Of a stretch of DNA of 64,000 nt, positions 61,587-64,000 are shown piece after piece. Numbering within the stretch: position 1 is the first letter of the stretch; every line of letters begins with the position of its first letter. The notes under the pieces are model-generated. The model did not search any database. It had not been told where the DNA came from and worked only from the letters and a program-made list of their open reading frames with translations. The DNA comes from Echinococcus granulosus. Its lineage: Eukaryota; Platyhelminthes; Cestoda; Cyclophyllidea; Taeniidae. Position numbers and translations under genes: made by a program. The stretch covers positions 283,436 through 347,435 of the forward strand of contig NW_020170404.1 in assembly GCF_000524195.1 (NCBI RefSeq). Direction: 5' to 3'.

Positions 61587-64000
61587 CTGAAATAAAACCA
61601 AATGTTGAGAAGGGAAAATACGAGACGCACTAGAACTCTTTTGGAGAAACAAGCTAAATGCGTAAGTTAGGGATGCGCCATCGCTCAAATTTTAATCCAA
61701 GACGACACCGCAGGGATTATCCGCTGGGCGCTAAGGGCTTTAAACATGACACACATACCACAAGAAGGAGCAGAATATAATCCAGAAGTAAAGTAAAAAA
61801 ATGATGCACCACTGTTTAAGTTAATGGTGTTTATAAGAAAAAGCGAAGATACTTATAGTAAGACTTTTGAGAGTGCTATCTATGTGACAATAAAGAGCTT
61901 CAATCGTATTAGAGATTCAATGAAAAGCATAAAAGAATTGAGTACTAGAACCCCACGATGTAAACACGGTTGCAAATAATAAACGAGTTAAGTAAAGCAT
62001 ACGGATCTAAAAACTTTCGTCGTCAGAACATAAAAGGCAGACGATTAGTGATTTTGAATTCACGACTCTTCAGAAGAAAGTAAACTCCGTTTAGCTAACA
62101 AGGTTAGTGATTTTTAAAGGGCAAAGTGTTATCAAGGACTTAGGGGCAAGGCACACAGGAGAAATGCATGACAATAAGGAGGGGCAAGAGAGGCTAAAGG
62201 GTTGACCCCTACACACAAACATTATCGCAAATCAGAATTGCATAATGTTGAACCTTTTAGGGAATCAATAGAGAGACTAGTCAGACAGGGGAGAGAATAG
62301 TTGGACCGTCCTCTTGAGTTAGAGGAGTCGCAAAACGAATAAAAGGTGGGCGATAAAATGGAGTTCACACCAAAAGAACATGTCCTAACAGTCATGTACT
62401 CTATTCAAAAGGCAGTTGAGAGAATGGGACTAGCTTGAAATATCAACAAACTGGTCATGGACTAACTTTTTTTAAATTATCAGGGTACATTTGCTATTCG
62501 TCAATAAGGAAAAATGAAAATGAACTGCGTGAATACAGGTACCGATGGAGATACTAATTTTAGGCGTCAGTTAGAGCTGACCACGGAATTGACTAGGAAT
62601 GCAGCCTCTACACAAAGGACTAAGCAAACACAAAGAAGTAGTGGTCTTAGTTGAAAAACATCGACAGTAAATCGCCACAAAGTTTGAAATGTGGGTGATA
62701 GCATTCGCCCAGGAATCGCTGCAAATGAACAATAGAATGGATATCTATCAGAAAACGGTATTTTTAGAATTTCAGTATCTACCTCAATTTCAACGTTATA
62801 AACCATACTGTCAGTGAATACTTGGGAAGGGAAGTCAGAAGGTGTAATTTTAGTCACGATCGTCGCAATTACTAGCAGATCAAAATGAAATAGGGTGAAA
62901 CTTGTGAAATCAATGCGTAAAAAGCAATGAGAGGGGAAAGAATATAATTTGATGGTTTTCAGAAAAGGCTTCAATATCAAAAGAACATATTTCGTGTTGT
63001 CAGAAAAATCCTCTTAAGTGATGCAGAATGGATCCAGACGCACAAATAATCATATTCAAGACAATCAATCCAGGGTCTATGTCCTCATGAGAACTTACCG
63101 AATTAGTAAACCGACTCTTGTCGCCTATTTGAACTAAAAAAGCTCATTCACGAAAGTTAAATCTCTTAAATACCATCAATAAGTTCTCTAAGTCAGAACC
63201 AAAGTCTGCACCTTTTCCGAAGCGAGCATAAAACCCACGAAATTTTTCTATTACTCCTTTACTTACTGGTTGCCCTTAAGTAAATAAAATCAAAACAGGG
63301 CAATCATGAGTTCACAAGCAGGTGGCAACCTTGGACAAAAGATATAAGGCAGTCATCGTAAAAGTAAAGCATAATTCAACTAGATAAAAAAAGTAGGCGA
63401 AAGAAAGTTAGAAGCAGCGATAACAATGGATTTTTCGTCCACTATCAACGAGGAACTCAATATCACTATCTAAGCAGCAAACTCAGAAACAATGAACTTA
63501 CAAGACAACACTCGTGAAACAGCTCTCAGCTACAAATCTAAATGAAAGGTGTCTTTTCACAAAGATCTTAACTCTTAGAAATAAGCACCTTCTTCTACTC
63601 AAAGTACATTACTTATCGACAAGTTTAGTGCACCAAAACAATGACATATTTGCTTCTAAAATGGTTCTAGGTGAGAGAGGATATTCTAGGGACTTGTTTA
63701 GTTATGGACTTTCATTCAGAGGGCAAAAATTAAATCAAATTTCAAACATTTTAGAAGCAAGTGACATCTCACTTGCAAAATACAAGTCAATCGTGTTTGA
63801 GGAATACAAGCTGGAAATAGAAGGCAGATGTATTAGAAACATCTCAGCTGCCCAACGACAACAACGAAAGTTCATCGTCTAAACTGTAAACATTTAGCTG
63901 AAATCGTAAATACGTAGGATGACAGTGGCAGAAAAGACACTGAGGAACCAATGGAAACAATTAAGCACGCTACTAATAGAAAAGAAGCATATCTCCGAAG
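61587..64000. other. upstream intron(s) of gene 4, exons not resolved
   Basis: A candidate minus-strand micro-exon at 63099-63133 has a TTTTTTAG acceptor and a CG|GTAAGT donor, and reads QIGDKSRFTNS in one frame, but its phase does not match the terminal exon. An acceptor-like TTCATTTGCAG near 62721 is followed by three open frames. Neither can be assigned. Confidence 0.3.

Noticed and set aside
62567..62980. Minus-strand frame as the exon before the gene 4 terminal exon
   Set aside because: All three frames are open after the candidate acceptor and no phase-1 donor of good quality was found.
63514..63882. 122-codon plus-strand frame at the right edge
   Set aside because: Composition and lack of splice signals or motifs suggest chance; it may overlap an intron of gene 4.

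Overview
This window is nuclear DNA of an intron-rich animal. It most likely comes from a parasitic flatworm, probably a tapeworm. The evidence is three multi-exon genes that can be rebuilt exon by exon, one intron of only 33 nt, and a family of small non-coding LTR elements resembling the TRIMs (terminal-repeat retrotransposons in miniature) known from taeniid cestodes. The host assignment is an inference. No operons, ribosome binding sites, CRISPR arrays or RNA genes were seen.

Layout. (1) 1-13152, minus strand: a plasma-membrane Na+/Ca2+ exchanger (NCX, SLC8 family). Six coding exons were found, covering the signal peptide, the alpha-1 repeat, both Ca2+-binding (Calx-beta) domains and the start of the second membrane block. 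The last exon or exons, with the alpha-2 repeat, lie off the left edge. (2) 16976-35810, minus strand: a complete Dishevelled gene (Wnt signalling) with 14 coding exons and DIX, PDZ and DEP domains. The spliced CDS is 2709 nt (902 codons plus stop) and all splice phases agree. (3) 43783-55829, plus strand: an unrecognised basic protein of about 437 residues rebuilt from 8 exons, carrying an inverted copy of its own exon 4 in an intron. (4) 60754-61586, minus strand: the terminal exon of an unrecognised Ser-rich, acidic protein whose upstream exons were not placed.

At least eight copies of one TRIM-like family are present: two with both LTRs clear, one with a diverged 5' LTR, one 5'-truncated, and four solo LTRs or LTR fragments. 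The LTRs run TG...CA, about 160-200 bp. One solo LTR has a 4-bp target duplication. All five copies inside genes are antisense to the host gene.

The genes share no single pathway. Dishevelled relays Wnt signals (DIX polymerisation, PDZ and DEP contacts with the receptor), while NCX exports Ca2+. The 8-kb gene-free gap between the divergently transcribed Dishevelled and gene 3 is where both promoters should lie. Exon boundaries were read by eye from splice consensus, phase agreement and remembered family alignments; no search was run.
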